DNA of 64,000 bases from Brachycybe producta (Eukaryota; Arthropoda; Diplopoda; Playtdesmida; Andrognathidae), in contig JAUPFP010000007.1 in NCBI GenBank assembly GCA_036925085.1, positions 1,121,501 through 1,185,500 on the forward strand, given 5' to 3'. Of this stretch, positions 42,805-53,423 are shown in pieces; the first letter of the stretch is position 1; each line of letters begins with the position of its first letter. Below the pieces are notes generated by a model, which did no database searches, was not told the DNA's origin, and saw nothing but the letters and a program-made list of their open reading frames with translations. A program made the translations under genes and the position numbers.

Positions 42805-42932
42805 CCAGAAGAAATACATCGGGATTGATGTTATAGCTCGTGAGCCGCCGCCGCTACCACTTCAGTCCTTACTTTCTTCAGGCTCGCGAGTCACCACTTC
42901 ACAGCAGCCAAAATACAGTTGAAAACCCATTT

Positions 42933-43488
42933 AAGCCGGATGAATAGGTATTTATTTTGTTTTCTTCCCTTCGGATGGCGCTACTGCAGTGGCTATTATT
43001 GTTCTACAGTAGGTTTATCTTCCCTCCACAACGCATTTTTAAGAAAATTTATATTTTTCAAGCGAACGGTTTTCAGAAGAAAACATTACAAAAAAAAAAT
43101 TCAAAGTGTTTTAGAAACTATAATGTAGTTCATGATAAATTTGATAATGTTAAAGTGTTTTATGATAATATCTTTCAAAATAAACTTTTTTAATGACAGA
43201 TTTCATACAATTATTAATGAAAAGAGCCTAAAAACAAGTCATTTTCAAACTGAACACAATAAAATGTTTATTTTTTAAGATATTCCCATGAAAAAACGTT
43301 TAACATATTCTTCTACCTTTCTAGTTTTGAAACCAATTTGAATTTTTTTTTTCTTAATATTGTTTCTAAAATACGTTCGCTTAACGTTTTTACGTCCAAT
43401 TTTTTTTTACCAAAAAAAAGTCTATGGAGCATAACATTAGCGCCACTGCAGTGAGACAAAAGCAAAAATAAATATCTATTCAGCCACC
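42933..43488. mobile_element. GNA element (copy 3), full length
   Basis: AAGCCGGATGAATAGGTATT on the left and AATATCTATTCAGCCACCTT on the right are inverted relatives; flanking TTAA/TTAA fits a TTAA target. Contains GGATGGCGCTACTGCAGTGG and the inverted CCACTGCAGTGAGAC. Interior resembles PALB (TTTTAGAAACTATAATGTAG, AATATCTTTCAAAATAAACT). Confidence 0.8.
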
Positions 43489-43529
43489 TTAAAAGATTAA
43501 AATGATGGCAGTAAACACGTGAAAATCAG

Positions 43530-43737
43530 ATAGGCAATTAGAAATCGAAACAAACAGAAGTTGGCTCCGCCCTTTTTATGAGGAACGGCAACTTCTAATT
43601 GATTTGTTGTGTGGTTCGCGACGTTGAAAAGGGCGGAGCATGTGACATCAGACTACATAACCAACTAATTAAAAGTTGCCGGTCGTCGTAAAAAGGGCGG
43701 AGCCAAGTTCTGTTTGTCCCGATTTCTAATTGTCAGT
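43530..43737. mobile_element. FB9 foldback (copy 9)
   Basis: ATAGGCAATTAGAAATCGAA to CCCGATTTCTAATTGTCAGT; end bases are mutated relative to ACAGGCA/TGCCTGT. Perfect 9-bp TSD gaaaatcag at 43521-43529 and 43738-43746. Confidence 0.85.
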
Positions 43738-43746
43738 GAAAATCAG

Positions 43747-43943
43747 CGCTACCTAGTGACTAAGTTTCAATTTATGACTTGTTTACTCCATGACACTCAA
43801 GTATCGAGAGACACAATAATTTTGTACATAAATCCAAAAACTGATAATAAAACATACTTTAGAAATTCCAATTTTGAGTTATTGCTTTATTGTTTCAATT
43901 TCTTAGAATAAAGTGATTGTGTTTTGTAAACACATGTTTCACA

Positions 43944-43974
<31 letters not shown>

Positions 43975-44887
43975 AACATGGAAATTATTATTCTAAAATA
44001 TGATATTAATATGAGACAGAATATACACAAGAGACAAGTGTTTACAGTTGAGCAGACAAATGTCACAGATAAATCTTCAGAGGGTTTTGCTCTTTTCTGT
44101 TTTTGCTTTTTGTTGTTGCATCAAACAAAATGCTCAAAATTTCACACTATAACTGAGGACAAAAGATTACTTATATACTAGAAAAGGAACCCTTGAGATC
44201 TCTCTAACCAATTTCTTCCCATTAGTTGTTTTTTTTCAAAAAGAAAAAAACCTAAAATGTGTAAAACGACAACAAATGATAAGACTAAAAAAAGTACACA
44301 AAATATACTTTTATCTTCCTACTTCTTCCTACCCAACTCCTACCTCTTGTTTCATACGTACACACACGTATAAATAATATTGTTATTGGTATTTATTGCC
44401 CTTTGGATATAATGTATATAAATGGGCAGCAAAAACACAAGGGTTTTTTTTTGAGAAAGAAAAGTAAGAAATGCAAAAAAAAAAAAATGGAAGATCTTCA
44501 AAAATGATATTTATTTTTGCATTTTCAGAAGGAAAAAAAAGAGAGAAAATAGAGACAACTGGAGGCTACAGATAAAGATGTCAGGAAATATCAAACAAGA
44601 AAGAAAGAAAAACTGTTTTCATATTATTATGAGTAAAAAAAAAAGGAAAAATGAAATGTGGCGGTGAGGAGATTCACATAAATAGGGGGGGGGGCTTTTA
44701 GTATTTGTTTTTTCTTTATTTTACTAAACTGGTCTCTTAGGAACCCTTTTCACATTGTGGTGATGGTGATTGCCCCCCCCCTCCTCCTAATATCGTCAAT
44801 GGCAAAATTTTATTCATACTTATTATATGAATTTGTGGCCATAAGGGTCCGAATTCAAGAATAAACTTGGGCACTTTGAAGCCTCTA
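43747..44887. other. Intergenic DNA
   Basis: (CT)n at 43946-43967, short G and A runs, TTATTGCC patch at 44393. No gene. Confidence 0.5.
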
Positions 44888-45195
44888 ATACCTAGTACAC
44901 ACACCTGATAATTTAAATGCATTTAAATAATAAACGTGTTCTACGGAGCCGTGTGATGAGCAAACAAACAAATATATCGAATTCAATTTAATCAGTTAAT
45001 AATCTGAAAATATAGAGTTAATACTCAAATATAATATATAAACTATTGACAAAATATTGATTTAGTTATTTCAATTAAAAATATTAATATTAAAAGTCAA
45101 TTTTTATTTGGGTGTATGTCCTTAACTGGATTCCGTATAATTCACCTAAACACATTTAATTTGAATTCATTTAACTCAATGTGTGTACAAGGTAT
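44888..45195. mobile_element. ATACC element (copy 1)
   Basis: ATACCTAGTACACACACCTG at the left and CAATGTGTGTACAAGGTAT at the right form a TIR. The subterminal regions (AATTTAAATGCATTTAAATA / ATTTGAATTCATTTAACTC) are also roughly complementary. Short TIRs with AT-rich interior of about 308 bp suggest a Tc1/mariner-type MITE, which is inference. Confidence 0.78.
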
Positions 45196-45239
45196 AAGTA
45201 GAATTTCCAACACAGAAACTACATAACAATCTGAAAATA

Positions 45240-45665
45240 ATACCTTGTTTCCCCTACAAAAATTAACTGCGGTTACATAACTATGGTTATAATTAACTGC
45301 ATACAGGCTAAAGTGGTACTTTTGGTGTTTCCATTTTAAGGCAATTTTACCTGTAGTTAAATCCACTTAAGTGATTGTTATCACTTCCTGTTAAATAGTT
45401 TTGCATTTTGTGCAATTTTCATTCTTCAGTCATTTAAAATTTTAAGTGTAAATGTTGTTTGTAGGCTAAATTTGTTTAAATACAGGAAGTGACGTATTTA
45501 ACCAAGTAATAATGTGGTTAACAACACTGTGTCAATGTAGTTAACTCCATTTTTTTTCTCCAAAAATTTAACCATGATTAATGTAACCATATTTCTTTCA
45601 ACTAGAAACATTAACCGTGGTTAACTTTTTGACTGTAATTAATTTTTGTATCGGAAACTTGAGGT
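45240..45665. mobile_element. TACCTTGTTTCC element with AACTGCGGTTA arms (copy 1)
   Basis: TACCTTGTTTCCCCTACAAA, AATTAACTGCGGTTA on the left and TAACTTTTTGACTGTAATTA, ATTTTTGTATCGGAAACTTG on the right are inverted relatives. Interior has ACAGGAAGTGACGTATTTAA, which is repeated in reverse at 59930-59960. Confidence 0.65.
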
Positions 45666-46529
45666 ATAGGAGAGGGGTTTTTTTTCTTTTTAAGTTGGAA
45701 TAATTTTCAGAGAGTTCAAAAGCTGAGTTTCAAGTTCCAAGTTTCCATTTTCGAATTTTGAGATTGGAGTTATGAAAAATCTTTTTTTTTTTCTTCTACT
45801 TGTAGGCATTTTTCAGATGAAATTTTTAAGGTCCCCCCCCCCCCCTCCTTTCTTTAACTGAACCTTCAAAAGTCACCAGTTTGAAGTCATCCCAGGAGAA
45901 AATGTTATTTTGGCCATTGGTCAAGCAAACGCAACAAGAGACACAATATATCCCATTGTTATACATAAATAACAAAAAAAGTAAATCTTGAAAGCAAACA
46001 TTTCATTTGACGATTTCAAAAATTTCATTGCCAGAAATTTCAAGTATTAAGTAAAAAAAAACCTCAACTGTCCTTGTCATATGGGACAATGATTTGTCAT
46101 TTCACAGGGGTTTCACATACGCACTAAAGAAAGCATACATTTTTAAAGGACTTGAGTATTATTACGTAAAGAAAGAAAAAAAGAGTTAAGATTCCATTGA
46201 AAAATATTAAAACACCAGAAAATAACGTCCATAGAAAATGGACACAAAAAGAGGCGGATTTATATATAAAATGCCCGTTATTTTTTTTTTTTTTTACTTT
46301 GTTATCGGTTGACATCATCATTAATAGGCCAAAACATTTAGTTATTTTTTTCTTCTTCTTCATGATTGCAAGAAATTATTTCGTTTGTCATGAAAAAAAA
46401 AACCATTAAACTTGAAATAGATTTTTCTAGTCTGAAGAAGAAGAAACAATTTCTTGAGTCAAAATGCCACTAAAAAAACATTAAGTTAAATTTCATAAAG
46501 TTTAATGTATCATTAGAAATTAATTACCT
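45666..46529. other. AT-rich intergenic DNA
   Basis: C run at 45833-45845; otherwise T and A runs. No gene recognised. Confidence 0.5.
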
Positions 46530-47303
46530 TTGCAAAAGTACTTCGAAAAATCTCCACAAAGAGCGCTAGCATCGTTTTTCAATTGAGCCCATACACCCGT
46601 TTTAAAGAAAAAAAACGTTAAATTTAAAAATGCACAGTTTTGGCAATATGTTTATATTTTTCATATTTAAACTTGTCCAATATTAAGTTTTCAAAGTGCA
46701 ATGTGCACCTTAAATATATGCTGATCGAGTGATAGAATGACAAAAAAAATTGGTAAGTGCAGTTATATTTTTAAAAAACTATTTCAAAATCGCAAATTTC
46801 TAACTCTTATGTTAAACTCCATTGAGTACGCGCTCGTAAAGCAAAAAACATCCATTAAAATGCTCGTAAAAATACCTAAAAATAATTTTAAAAAAACCAA
46901 AAGTAAACCACAGTGAAGCCAACACACTGGATTCTGGTGCACGTGGTGATTGTTTTCTGGTTTTTAAAATTATTTTTACCAACATTTTAATGGATGTTTT
47001 TTTGCTTACGAGCGCGTACTCAATGGAGTTTAACATAAGAGTTAGAAATTTGCGATTTTGAAATAGTTTTTAAAAATAAAATCGCACTTACCAATTTTTT
47101 GTCATTCTATCACTCGATCAACATATATTTAAGGTGCACATTGCACTTTGAAAACTTAATATTGGACAACTTTAAATATGAAAATAAATATATATATAAT
47201 TAACGTTTTTTTCTTTAACATCGGGTCTATGAGCTTAAAAGAAAAACGATGCTAGCGCTCTTTGTGGAACTTTTTCGAAGTAATTTGTGACGTAGCCTCT
47301 TAA
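46530..47303. mobile_element. TTA-P palindromic element (copy 2), near complete
   Basis: The left arm (TACTTCGAAAAATCTCCACA, AAGAGCGCTAGCATCGTTTT) and right arm (AAAACGATGCTAGCGCTCTT, TGTGGAACTTTTTCGAAGTA) pair over roughly 350 bp each. A loop near 46910-46960 holds GGATTCTGGTGCACGTGGTG. The right end is GACGTAGCCTCTTAA. The left end has lost its TTAAGAGGC. Confidence 0.88.
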
Positions 47304-47304
47304 G

Positions 47305-47540
47305 ATGAATAGCTGATTTTTAAACTGAGAACAGAAACAACTTCCAAGGAAAAATTGAAAGTGTTTATTTGTCAAACTGACATAAAAAAGGCTCATTTTA
47401 AAAGACATCAAAAACATGAAATTAACTTGATTAAACAACAACCCTTCTAGTTTCTAAAACACAAATTTTTCTTCATTTTGATCCTGAAAAGACAGAACAA
47501 ACTAGAGTTAGATAGGCGTTTTTTGCACTTGAAAAACCAC
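47305..47540. mobile_element. PALB copy 5, right part
   Basis: Inverted-arm blocks TTTGTCAAACTGACATAAAA, CATTTTAAAAGACATC, CCCTTCTAGTTTCTAAAACA and ACTTGAAAAACCACCTTAAA are in PALB order. It abuts the TTA-P right end. Confidence 0.65.
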
Positions 47541-48477
47541 CTTAAAGTGCTTAGGAAACAATAGATAGAAAAGACAAATTATTTTACCGAAATTGATTAC
47601 CATTAAATAACCAGCAAGAAGAACTTGCGGTCAGACCATCATCAAGATTATAATTGTGACGACGACCAACATTGAACAATTGCATTAAGGGAGGGGGGGG
47701 GGGGGAGAAGAAAAGTTGAATATGAAAGATGTTTACCTACTTATTATATTGGAAGCCTAATAAATAACACTTCATTGGATAAAAAGAAATGAAGCCAATT
47801 ATAAAGTGTAAATGAGAAACGCAAAATATACTGTGGTTCCATTATTCTTCCATTTTCTACGATATGGAGGATAATTCGTCGAAAATCGGTCATTATAAAA
47901 GGATCAACATCGTGGATACCTCTAAAACCTGAAACACAATTGGTTGAGCACGACTAAAACGGGTGTGGAACACAGTAATCATTTTTTAACCTAACTTAAC
48001 CAGACCCTCTGCAACAAACTCAATTTAAACGTAACCCCACCTAATCACCCATATATACAAAAAGTATAGTGTTCACCTAATTCTATAAGCATTCTCTTTC
48101 GGGTTTTAGAGTTACCCCCAATGATGTTCCGTTCATCCTTTTAATCTGTCCCGTCGTAATCGTTGCTAATGGAACCACCACATAAATGCTATGTGGAACT
48201 CCATCAGTGAACCCCCTTTTATCTTAGTGATGAGAACTACTCATATTTCATGATTGGCTGAATAAAAAGCGACTGTCACCTGAAGTATCTACTGGTGGAG
48301 AAGCTTCAGGTCGCAGTAGCAAGACGCTGTTCTAGTACTAATCACTTCACGTTGTCATAATGTGGCTAAAAAAGCTTCAGATAGGAGACAATCGCCCCAC
48401 GTCACACGCGTGAGATTGTAGATTTGTGGTGTGAGCTTTAGAAAAACTCACAGCACACTAACTGTGCTGAGAAATTT

Positions 48478-49012
48478 TAGAGGTGGCAATGCGTAGAACC
48501 AAACCGTTTCTACTCGGCTCGGAACCGGTTTAACCTGTTTGCAGTTCGCTATTTTTTTAAAAAAAAACTGGTTATGATCAGTTGGTTGATCTTTACGAAT
48601 CGGTTCCTAATATGACTTAGCAGATTTGTACAACACAATAGTTGGAGGTTACAAAAGGGTGGAACCGAACCGTTTCCACTCGCTTCAGAGGCGGTATTCC
48701 TTTCGGTCGACAAGCCTTAGGGATTGGATTGGAGGCTAACAGTGATGTCAATAAAAAGTAATAGGGAGCGGTGAATGAAAGCGCTACCAAAAAAATATAA
48801 TCCTTTACCCCTAAAACTAACCAAACCGAACCGAATCTAAACTACTTTTTATTGAAGTCACTCTGTTAGACTCCAATCCAATCCCTGAGGCTTGTCGACC
48901 AAAAGGGAACACACCGCTTCGGAACCACTTGATATCAGTTCGACCTACCTATCAGTTCCAGTAATTTAACGAACTGGTTCTACCGGTTCCGAACCGTTGA
49001 CATCTATCTCTA
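48478..49012. mobile_element. hAT-like element with GAACCGGTT-rich ends
   Basis: TAGAGGTGGCAATGCGTAGA, ACCAAACCG on the left and CGGTTCCGAACCGTTGACAT, CTATCTCTA on the right. The subterminal zones are dense in CGGTTC/GAACCG motifs on both sides, a pattern expected of transposase binding sites. Host of the foldback at 48690. Confidence 0.65.
48690..48914. mobile_element. Foldback with 9-bp TSD, nested
   Basis: GTATTCCTTTCGGTCGACAA, GCCTTAGGGATTGGATTGGA pairs with TCCAATCCAATCCCTGAGGC, TTGTCGACCAAAAGGGAACA. Flanks cgcttcaga (48681-48689) and cgcttcgga (48915-48923) form a 9-bp TSD with one mismatch. Arms about 75 bp. Confidence 0.85.
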
Positions 49013-49071
49013 CAAGTGAGAATGACTGTTCTCTATCCTCTTCGAAGATAATGGAACCATAGTAATACATA

Positions 49072-49818
49072 TAACCAGCACAAAGTTGGTTCTTTTTTTT
49101 TTTTTTGTTCAATTCCTAATCCTCTAATATGTGGGCTGTTTAAGAAGATTCACTTTAAATAACACACAAATTTGAATTGAGGTTTTCTTATTAACCTCCT
49201 TCTGCTTGTCTTTACCTATTCCTAATTGTGTTTACATGAAAATCAAAAGACAATTCTACTCTCTAGTACTATACCGAGTATAAATAAATCAAAATCGGAG
49301 AAGAGCGTTTTTTTTTTTGTCGCCCGTCGTTGTCGTTCAAGAAGACGAAAAACGTAAAAAAAAGAGACTTAATGTGTTCAACAAAACACACTTAATTCAA
49401 TTGATTTATATATATGTGTTTGCTTCTACTTTAATGAAGAGAAAACGTCTTTTTCTCAGATGTTTACTTAGAAATTCACGTTATTTGATAATCATTAAAA
49501 AAAGAGAAAAGTTAAAAATAGCAACATTAAATTACATGGTGTACCATATAATAATATATAAATCAATATTATATTTCTCTGGGTGGTTTTTATATTTTAA
49601 AAGAAGAAAAAAAACACGTATAGATCTTTCTTTACAAAGGTGTCAATCAAATCATTTGCTAAATTAACTGAAAAATAAGAAGAAGAAGAAGAAAAAAAGG
49701 CTTCCAGACAAAATCCTTTCCACCAATTAAATAGAGATGAAATTGATCTCACCACCCACACCCCCTCATTTAATAATTCCATACTAGAAACAACTTTTTA
49801 TTTTTCTCTTTTGATGAA
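49072..49818. other. Intergenic DNA
   Basis: T run at 49092; AT-rich; AAGAAGAAGAAG near 49678. The 116-codon frame at 49317-49667 is lysine/isoleucine-rich low complexity and not supported. Confidence 0.5.
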
Positions 49819-49863
49819 TTAAGGGTGGCTTTTAAACTTGATTATTCTGTCTTTCAGGTGCAA

Positions 49864-50075
49864 CATACAAATCATAGGTCACTAGGTGACCTACACTTAA
49901 GAATTTTTTTTATATATATCGACTGATTAGGTGGGATTTATTGTTAAATTAAGCTTGTTGCAAGGGGGCTGGATGGCGCAAGTGTAGGTTACTCAATGAT
50001 CCACAGTTCTTCTCCAAAGAGCTATCTGAAATTGTAGGTCATCTACTGACCTACAATTAAGTCTGTCCCATTTCG
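49864..50075. mobile_element. 212-bp insertion with TGTAGGTCA blocks and 9-bp TSD
   Basis: Bounded by caggtgcaa at 49855-49863 and 50076-50084 (perfect 9-bp TSD, and the host resumes in phase). Contains CATAGGTCACTAGGTGACCT, TGTAGGTTACTCAATGATCC and TGTAGGTCATCTACTGACCT, three small palindromic blocks. Terminal inverted repeats are weak. No other copy seen. Confidence 0.8.
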
Positions 50076-50129
50076 CAGGTGCAAAATGAAGAAAAACTTT
50101 AATGTGTTTTAGAAACTAGAAGGGTAATA

Positions 50130-50438
50130 ATACCTAGTAGACACACCTGATAATTTAAATGCATTTAAATAATAAACGTGTTCTACAGAGCCCTGTGAAG
50201 GGCAAACAAACAATATGTCGTCGAATTCAATTTATTGTTAATAATCTGGAAATATTGAGTTAATTACTTAAATATAATAAACTATTGAACATTAAAATAT
50301 TGATTTAGTATTTCAATTTAAAATATTAATAATTAAAGTCAATTTTTATTAGGTGTTCATGTCCTTAACTGGATTCCGTATAATTCACCTAAACACACAT
50401 AATTTGAATTCATTTAACTCAATGTGTGTACAAGGTAT
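50130..50438. mobile_element. ATACC element (copy 2), nested in PALB
   Basis: ATACCTAGTAGACACACCTG to CAATGTGTGTACAAGGTAT, close to the copy at 44888 throughout, including TCCTTAACTGGATTCCGTAT. Inserted in the PALB motif GAAGGGTAGCTCAATC. Confidence 0.85.
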
Positions 50439-50695
50439 AAGCCTCAATCCCTTAAAAGACTATTTTCATGTTAATATCTTTCAAAATAAGCTTTTTATAT
50501 CCATTTGAAAATGACTCAATTTTAAGACCGCGATATATTTTGTATTTTTGCGTATAAAGTTTATTTTAAAAGATATTAACATGAAAATACTTTTTAAGTA
50601 ATTAAGCTACCCTTCTAGTTTCTAAAACACTTTCTAGTTTCTCTTAATTTTCCTCCTGGAGTTCGGAAAATCAGATCTTAATAAAACTATCTTTT

Positions 50696-51138
50696 AATTG
50701 TGGTTTTAAAGTGTAAATGTGAAAAGTGTAAACTCTTGAACTCGGATCAATTATAAAGCTCTCTGTCTTTTGATGAAAAGAAACCTGAATGCGTTTTAGA
50801 AACTAGAAGGGTATAAACACTCAATCACTTAAAAGACTATTTTCATGTTAATATCTTTCAAAATAAAACTTTTTTTTACGTGAGAGACTGAAAATAATTT
50901 CAATTTTAAGAAGAGTAGAATTTTTGTCTATTTTTAAAAAGTTTATTTTGAAAGATATCAAACATGAAAATAACTCTTAAAGATGACTGAGATATATATT
51001 TCTCCCCCTTCTATTTGGTAAAAAAAAAAAACTTTCTAGTTTTTCTCTTGATTTTACTCTTTTTTTTTCTGAAAGAAAGAAAATACGAAGAAGAGTTCGA
51101 AAATCAGCTGTTTATAAACCATAAAACCCATCTTAATA
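50696..51138. mobile_element. PALB copy 7, abutting copy 6
   Basis: GTGGTTTTAAAGTGTAAATG, GAAACTAGAAGGGTATAAAC, TTTCATGTTAATATCTTTCA, then AAGATATCAAACATGAAAAT, TTTCTAGTTTTTCTCTTGAT and CCATAAAACCCATCTTAA. Head-to-tail with the previous copy. Confidence 0.78.
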
Positions 51139-51959
51139 TAATTTCATCTTCTGTTTTCAGCCAAATAGAAAGGAAAAAGAGCAGAAAAAAAAAACCTTCA
51201 GTAAATTGTAGAAAAAGAAGAGAAAAAAGAATAAGAATGAAAAATGAAACTGAACATTGGACGTGAGTGACCAATTCTGTTATATTACATTATATTCTAA
51301 AATGGTCGATTGGTATTCAATTGTAACAAATGTCACATCTCTTGTCATAAATCACAATAGAAAATCCAATCTAAGAAAACGATGACGTCACAAAAAAAAA
51401 AAAAGAAGTATCAGAAAAATCACTACACACATATATTCATCGAACATAAAACATAAAAACACGCACACATACACAAACGCGCACGGCGGACACACAATGG
51501 ACGACATAATAAACCGGATCAAGATATGAGATTTCCTGGAGACCAAAGTAAATAGAAAAAAACTATAAAAACAACATGAATTCTGTTCGTAACCAACCAC
51601 CACCACCATCATAACTCCCATATAACCAGTCATATTTTTTTCTAAACCCCACAAATCCCTATTTTCTTCATAAAAACACAACCAAAAACACAATCATCTT
51701 CTTTTTCTTCATAAATTACAAGTTACTATACTTGTCTTACCATAAGATGAAGCTTGTGACGTCACAAACGACTGTCATAGCAAAAATATTTTCAACATTC
51801 TTTTGTTGTTAGGCCTGGGTCACACATCAAGCTGAGAAAAAAAAACACAACAAAAACGCCAAACAAAAAAGCAGATTTTTTTCAAAACTGAAACAATTGT
51901 CAGCAAGTAGTATTCGAGACAAAATCACAACAAATTTGTGTCACAACAATTTTTTTTCT
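51139..51959. other. Intergenic DNA
   Basis: CACACATACACAAACGCGCA patch near 51462 and CCACCACCACC at 51597; no gene seen. Confidence 0.5.
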
Positions 51960-52112
51960 TTCTAAAAGTATGTTAGAAACTAGAACGGGTAGCTGAATCA
52001 TATTTTCATGTTAATATCTTTCAAAATGAGCCAACAGCTTATTTTAAAAGATAATTAATATGAAAATGACTCAAGTTACCCTTCTAGTTTTTAAATCACT
52101 TTCAAGTTGTTT
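51960..52112. mobile_element. PALB copy 8, core only
   Basis: GAAACTAGAACGGGTAGCTG, TTTCATGTTAATATCTTTCA, AAAGATAATTAATATGAAAA, GTTACCCTTCTAGTTTTTAA. The outer arms are missing and the loop is very short, which makes this an almost perfect hairpin. Confidence 0.8.
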
Positions 52113-52445
52113 TTTGAGGGGGCGTTTTTACTTTAATTTTCAGAATAATCTAACATTTTTTAAATAATTTCTATTTGAATTTGAAAAATTACTCTGCAAA
52201 GCTGCAAATAAAAAAGGCCTGTAACAAAGAGAAAAAAAGTCCATTGCAGCATGCGAAATAAAGATTACTAATTAAAATAAGGAAAGAAAAATAATTCATA
52301 ATTTTTTACTAAATTTTTTAAATGTAAAAATTCTACTACATATTGACATTTATGTTTCGCATTTGTTTGATTCTGCGCTTGTTCCAATCGGCGCTTATTT
52401 AGCACAACCATGTATAATACAATCGCATATATTTGAAAATTAAAA
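52113..52445. other. AT-rich intergenic DNA
   Basis: One GCGCTTGTTCCAATCGGCGC block near 52375 belongs to the 16-bp motif family. Nothing else recognised. Confidence 0.5.
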
Positions 52446-52877
52446 ACTAGGGATGGGCCATTCGAATCCTCGAATCTTGAAAAATATTCGAGATTCGAAA
52501 ACTCGAATCTTCACGCTTTTTTCGTCTTTCGAATCTTTCTAATCCTAACCTTTAAAAAAACTTAAAACTTTGGTAAAAATTATTTTTTTAACTCCATTGA
52601 CGTCCAATAGAAGCATTCACTAACAAAAAAAAACCGGCGATTGTTGCAATTTCGGTGGTTATCCGGATCACCAATGGATCACCTTGTGACGGCAACACTG
52701 AGTGCCACACACTGTTTTTTTATTATTAACAATTTAATATTATTTAATTTATTTGCATCTTCTAAATAAATAATATAGTATTCTTATATGAAGGATTCGA
52801 GATTCGGGAGATTCGAGAGACTCGAGAACCTTTTAGGATTCGGATTCGAGAAAATTTAGGATTCGTCCAACCTCTAT
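52446..52877. mobile_element. hAT-like element, AGGGATGGGC end and ATTCGA-rich termini
   Basis: Left AGGGATGGGCCATTCGAATC, CTCGAATCTTG; right GGATTCGGATTCGAGAAAAT, GGATTCGTCCAACCTCT. Flanks taaaaact and ttaaaact are a possible 8-bp TSD with one mismatch. The first 115 bp are repeated in reverse at 23085-23206. Confidence 0.6.
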
Positions 52878-52887
52878 TAAAACTGTC

Positions 52888-53423
52888 TTAAGAGCCTAGA
52901 TACAGCGATTAGTTGAAAATGTCTCCGAATGTAGGCGCTGCGATCGTTTTTGATTGAAAAAGGTTTTTTTAACGTTTTTTTTTCCAGGTTTCAAGTCACA
53001 TAAAAATTAATAGAAAAATAATTTCGCGTGCTAATCTTATAAAAAGGAAATATCGTGAAGCCAATAGATTAATGCACGTGCTACTTATTGTGTTATTGTT
53101 CTAAGTCTTCAAGTCTTCTTCAAGTCTTCTAAGTTCTTCAAATGTTTGGGTGACGGTTTTTTGCTCCTATGGGACTTAACATGGGGTTAAAAAACGAACG
53201 ACTTCGAACCTTGTTTAAAAATAGAAGGACCTTTTCAAAAATTATATAAATCGAGCACGTGAAGAACAATACTTTTTATTGCATTTTGCGCTTTACTGTA
53301 TTTGAATTGAGCGATTGTGAGGCGATTTCTTTCAGTTTTAGTAACACCATATAAGAACACTCATTTGTCTCGTTGTCGTCTGCTCAAAACAACAAGATGG
53401 ACGACGCGTATCTAGGCTCTTAA
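52888..53423 (-). mobile_element. TTA-3R element (copy 2), one subrepeat only
   Basis: Same ends as 34680 and 61773 (TTAAGAGCCTAGATACAGCG ... ATCTAGGCTCTTAA) but 536 bp instead of about 897. It has the outer parts plus a single subrepeat unit, whose first half resembles unit 1 (GGTGACGGTTTTTTGCTCCT) and second half unit 3 (ACTTCGAACCTTGTTTAAAA). A local slippage AGTCTTCAAGTCTTCTTCAA is near 53105. Confidence 0.88.

Larger units (their letters stand above)
47829..49071. mobile_element. Possible outer element with GGTTCCATTAT ends
   Basis: TACTGTGGTTCCATTATTCT on the left and GAAGATAATGGAACCATAGT on the right are inverted over about 20 bp. Inside are the element at 48478 and its nested foldback. 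Only the short TIR supports this and no TSD is clear, so it is tentative. Confidence 0.45.
49819..50695. mobile_element. PALB copy 6, carrying two insertions
   Basis: The PALB sequence is in three pieces: 49819-49863 (GGTGGCTTTTAAACTTGATT...CTTTCAGGTGCAA), 50085-50129 (AATGAAGAAAAACTTTAATG...AAACTAGAAGGGTA) and 50439-50695 (CTCAATCCCTTAAAAGACTA...CCCTTCTAGTTTCTAAAACA). The interruptions are the elements at 49864 and 50130. Excluding them gives a palindrome of the usual PALB length. Confidence 0.82.

Noticed and set aside
42205-42813. CRISPR-like array of three repeats
   Set aside because: The repeats are about 190 bp foldback transposons with 9-bp spacers, in a eukaryotic context; no cas genes.
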